Of a stretch of 64,000 nucleotides of DNA, positions 61,480-64,000 are shown piece after piece. The DNA is taken from contig NZ_DASYHI010000024.1 in NCBI RefSeq assembly GCF_035998675.1, positions 310,001 to 374,000 of the forward strand. Direction: 5' to 3'. Within the stretch, counting starts at the first letter, position 1. Each line of letters opens with the position of its first letter. The position numbers and the translations under genes were made by a program. Source of the DNA: Telluribacter sp035998675. Lineage in GTDB: Bacteria > Bacteroidota > Bacteroidia > Cytophagales > Spirosomataceae. The notes under the pieces are model-generated. The model saw nothing but the letters and a program-made list of their open reading frames with translations, was not told the origin of the DNA and made no database searches.

Positions 61480-62514
61480 ATGATAAAGAGATTACTACTA
61501 CTCACAACATTGACCCTATGCGTGCTGGAAGGTTGGAGCCAAGATCCGCAATTTTCACAGTTTTACGCTAATCCGCTCTATCTCAACCCCGCTATGGCTG
61601 GCAGTGCGCTGGCACCGCGGGCTACTGTAAACTACCGTAATCAATGGCCGGCCCTGTCGGCAAACTTTGTCACAAGCTCATTCGGCGCCGATTTGCACTT
61701 AGCAAGTATTAACAGTGGGGTAGGCTTGCTGGTAACTTCCGATAGCCAGGGAATGGGTAACCTGAAGTCTATGGAGGTAGGGCTGCAATATTCTTACCAG
61801 GTTCAACTCAACGAAGAAACCTTCGTTCGAATGGGTTTACAGGGGTCCTACGCCACCCGTACCCTCGACTACTTTGGACTTACCTTTGGCGACCAGTACT
61901 CCAACCAGGGGTATATGGGTAATCCAACGCTGGAGCCGCTGGTACAGAACGGACTTCCGCAGGTATCCTACGCCGATTTTTCGTCGGGGGCACTTATGTT
62001 TTCAGATTGGTACTGGGCGGGCGTAGCGGTACACCACATGAACCGCCCCAACCAGGCTTTTTCTAGTATGGAAATAGCGCGGCTGCCGATGAAAACCAGC
62101 TTTCACGCGGGGCTTCGTATTCCTTTTGCCGGCTATACCTACCTGGGTAACGAGATAGACCGCGAAAAAACCATTTCACCGGCTGTTATGTACAAGTCCC
62201 AGGGCAAGTTTGACCAGTTCGACGCCGGCCTCTACGTGACCTATGCGCCCATGGTATTCGGGGCCTGGTACCGGGGTATTCCGGTTAAGAAGTATGCTGA
62301 AAATATCAACAACCACGAGTCTTTCATTGTTTTGGCGGGATTCAGGCAGGATAAGTTTTCGGTAGGGTATAGCTACGACGCCACCATTTCTACGCTGGGC
62401 TTTGGCAGCGGGGGAGCGCACGAAATATCGCTGTCGTATCTGTTTGAAAATCTTTCTCCCAGAGCCAAGCGCTTCCGGCGTAAGGACAAGCAGCTTTCCT
62501 GTCCCAAGTTCTGA
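61480..62514 (+). CDS. PorP/SprF-family T9SS membrane protein
   Basis: 344 residues with a signal peptide (to ~EGWSQ). The N-terminal QDPQFSQFYANPLYLNPAMAG is the family hallmark and the rest has the strand pattern of an outer-membrane barrel, ending ISLSYLFE. PorP/SprF proteins are specific for type-B CTD cargo and attach it to the surface. It lies 227 bp from the divergent cargo gene and ends at a terminator. Confidence 0.95.
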   Translation: MIKRLLLLTTLTLCVLEGWSQDPQFSQFYANPLYLNPAMAGSALAPRATVNYRNQWPALSANFVTSSFGADLHLASINSGVGLLVTSDSQGMGNLKSMEVGLQYSYQVQLNEETFVRMGLQGSYATRTLDYFGLTFGDQYSNQGYMGNPTLEPLVQNGLPQVSYADFSSGALMFSDWYWAGVAVHHMNRPNQAFSSMEIARLPMKTSFHAGLRIPFAGYTYLGNEIDREKTISPAVMYKSQGKFDQFDAGLYVTYAPMVFGAWYRGIPVKKYAENINNHESFIVLAGFRQDKFSVGYSYDATISTLGFGSGGAHEISLSYLFENLSPRAKRFRRKDKQLSCPKF

Positions 62515-62572
62515 CGGAAGGTACTTCTCCGGGGAATGGAAGGAAGTTTAGCCGAAAGAAACCAGATTTTGT

Positions 62573-62618
62573 ATGAGTAAATAGAGGTACGGATGTGACT
62601 TCTATTTTACTCATTTTT
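62573..62618 (+). terminator. Terminator after the PorP/SprF gene
   Basis: Arms ATGAGTAAATAGA (62573-62585) and TCTATTTTACTCAT (62601-62614), one T bulged, followed by a T-rich run (TTTTTATTT). It lies 58 bp after the stop. Confidence 0.75.
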
Positions 62619-62640
62619 ATTTATCACTTATCTAATCATT

Positions 62641-63426
62641 ATGTGGAATTACCTTAGCTTGTTTGTTGTTTCTTTTGCATTTTTCCAATTCAGCGCATAC
62701 GCTGGTCCCCAGGCACCCAAACGTGAGTTTTTTGAAATCAGGATTTATCACCTATCGGGTAAAGCGCAGGAAGAGCGCATGGAAAATTACCTTAAAAACG
62801 CCTATCTGCCGGCACTGCGTCGGGCGGGTATCAAAAACATAGGCGTATTCAAACCCGTGGAGTCCGATACGGCTTTTGGTAAACGCATCTATGTCTTTAC
62901 CCCTATGAGCTCACTGGACCAGCTGGCAAAGCTTCCGCAGGCACTGGATAAAGACAAGCAATACCAGACAGCCGGAAAAGACTACCTTGAGTCGGAGTTT
63001 AAAGACCCGACCTACGTGCGCTACGAAACTATTCTTCTGCAGGCTTTTTCGGGTATGCCCCAGCACCAGAAGCCCGCCCTGGACGCACCGCGGAGCGAGC
63101 GCGTATACGAACTGCGAAGCTACGAGAGCCCTTCGGAGAAGCGGTACCTTAATAAAGTCAAGATGTTTAATACGGGCGGTGAGATAGGTATTTTCAATAA
63201 GCTGGGCTTTAACGCGGTATTTTACGGAGAGGTACTTGCGGGCCGCCGGATGCCCAACCTCATGTACATGACCGCTTTTGCCAACAAGGCTTCCCGCGAT
63301 GAACACTGGAAGGCTTTCAGCAACGACCCGGATTGGGGCAAGCTGAAAGATGTGCCGGAGTACAAAGACAATATGAACAAGCTGGAGATGTTCCACCTTC
63401 GCCCAACGGAGTACTCGGATATCTAG
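62641..63426 (+). CDS. NIPSNAP-family secreted protein
   Basis: 261 residues with a signal peptide (~1-22, ending SAYAG). Two ferredoxin-like NIPSNAP domains: FFEIRIYHLSGKAQEERMENYL (~32-53) and VYELRSYESPSEKRYLNKVKMF (~155-176). The role is unknown; the family often accompanies sugar catabolism genes with DUF1080 in Bacteroidota. It faces the DUF1080 gene across a bidirectional terminator. Confidence 0.92.
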   Translation: MWNYLSLFVVSFAFFQFSAYAGPQAPKREFFEIRIYHLSGKAQEERMENYLKNAYLPALRRAGIKNIGVFKPVESDTAFGKRIYVFTPMSSLDQLAKLPQALDKDKQYQTAGKDYLESEFKDPTYVRYETILLQAFSGMPQHQKPALDAPRSERVYELRSYESPSEKRYLNKVKMFNTGGEIGIFNKLGFNAVFYGEVLAGRRMPNLMYMTAFANKASRDEHWKAFSNDPDWGKLKDVPEYKDNMNKLEMFHLRPTEYSDI

Positions 63427-63446
63427 TACCTGTCTACCTGTTTAGT

Positions 63447-63488
63447 TGAAAGGGAGCACGCTAGTATGTACCGGCGTGCTCCCTTTCA
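63447..63488. terminator. Bidirectional terminator between NIPSNAP and DUF1080
   Basis: Perfect 15-bp arms TGAAAGGGAGCACGC (63447-63461) and its complement (63474-63488). It lies 20 bp after NIPSNAP and 23 bp after the facing DUF1080 gene. Confidence 0.8.
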
Positions 63489-63511
63489 GCTTTAATGTAC
63501 CAAGAGCTGGT

Positions 63512-64000
63512 TCAAAGCTCCTTTATTTTGATATTACGAAAGGAAATGCCTTTGGACCAATCCTGCAGCGCCAAATGCCCTTTAGTGTGTTTTCCAAACT
63601 CCGGGAAAGTCTTGAAGTGGCTATCAGCTACCACCTGTTTCCAGCCTGCGGATGTCAGGTCTTCTTCTGCGGTAAGTACCCCGTTCAGATAAAATTGGAT
63701 GTTTCCATCTTTCTGAGTAATACGTGACTGGTTCCATTGCCCGGCTGGTTTGTCCGGCGCCGGATTTTTCTGTGGGTAAAACCCGTACAGGCAGCCAGCC
63801 TGTTTGTTATCACTTGCCCCTTTGTCGTAGTGCGATTTTTCAAGTAACTGGTACTCCAGGCCGGAAGCCCAGGCTGTGGGAAGATCTTCTCTTTCTAAAA
63901 CATTGATAAAGACACCGCTATTGCCAGCTTCGGAAATCTTCCATTCAAATTGAAGGTCATAGTCTTCATATTGCTGATCCGAAACCAAATCCCCATGTTC
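63512..64000 (-). CDS. DUF1080 protein, 5' end beyond the window
   Basis: At least 163 codons; the frame stays open to the window edge, and GDLVSDQQYEDYDLQFEWK reads as the middle of a DUF1080 domain, so the N-terminus is missing. ISEAGNSGVFINV, WNQSRITQKDGNIQFYLNG and GISFRNIKIKEL are family-typical. It hydrolyses keto-glycosides or binds sugars in the periplasm by analogy. It is a second DUF1080 copy, distinct from 43836-44507. Confidence 0.9.
   Translation of the reverse strand, partial: EHGDLVSDQQYEDYDLQFEWKISEAGNSGVFINVLEREDLPTAWASGLEYQLLEKSHYDKGASDNKQAGCLYGFYPQKNPAPDKPAGQWNQSRITQKDGNIQFYLNGVLTAEEDLTSAGWKQVVADSHFKTFPEFGKHTKGHLALQDWSKGISFRNIKIKEL

Overview
The window reads as a chromosomal segment of a member of the Bacteroidota, most likely order Cytophagales (Spirosomaceae-like). 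The evidence is a type IX secretion pair (PorP/SprF next to a type-B-sorted cargo), promoters of the Bacteroidota form TTG-N19/21-TAnnTTTG, the Bacteroidota layout of the division and cell-wall (dcw) genes with an FtsL-like protein and a PASTA-bearing transpeptidase, and many SusD-free lineage-typical families (DUF1080, PVC-type CxxCH proteins, NIPSNAP, DUF5672). I see no prophage, IS element or CRISPR array.

Layout. 1-9.7 kb: a GT39-like membrane protein, a four-cysteine Rrf2 regulator, a hybrid histidine kinase, a MarR regulator with a FadN-type beta-oxidation enzyme, and an MFS transporter with a thioredoxin-fold lipoprotein. 9.7-16.3 kb: a shortened dcw cluster (rsmH, ftsL-like, ftsI, murE, mraY) closed by a strong terminator. 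16.3-18.5 kb: egtB and egtD for ergothioneine. 18.6-30.5 kb: a small beta-barrel candidate, an M20 dipeptidase, plsY, an unrecognised exported protein of about 1550 residues, prmA, an OmpA-family protein and two glycosyltransferases. 30.6-39.7 kb: mixed housekeeping and envelope genes (cysteine hydrolase, PAP2, SDR, GT39, MFS, DUF985 cupin, lytic transglycosylase).

39.8-43.7 kb is an accessory-looking signalling patch. It has three stand-alone receiver proteins, and two of them belong to a duplicated module in which a ~76-residue protein of unknown family lies about 250 bp upstream of a receiver. 43.8-50.3 kb is a probable catabolic block: DUF1080, a 1045-residue PVC-type haem protein, a Dabb protein, and the two halves of a plant Tm-1-like protein as separate genes.

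50.4-52.4 kb is the most island-like place. It has a probable sulfur-binding-domain/HNH nuclease and a DUF4160-DUF2442 pair. That pair is enclosed by direct repeats made of the 3' end of an initiator tRNA plus its terminator, and a decayed tRNA copy lies between the pair and the intact tRNA-fMet. 52.5-57.6 kb is housekeeping (era, der, a DMT transporter, mutT-like, ruvB). 57.6-62.5 kb holds the divergent T9SS pair, followed by NIPSNAP and a DUF1080 gene cut by the window edge.

One property runs through the whole window. The tetranucleotide GTAC, mostly in the context RGTACY, is several times more common than expected, in genes and between them.
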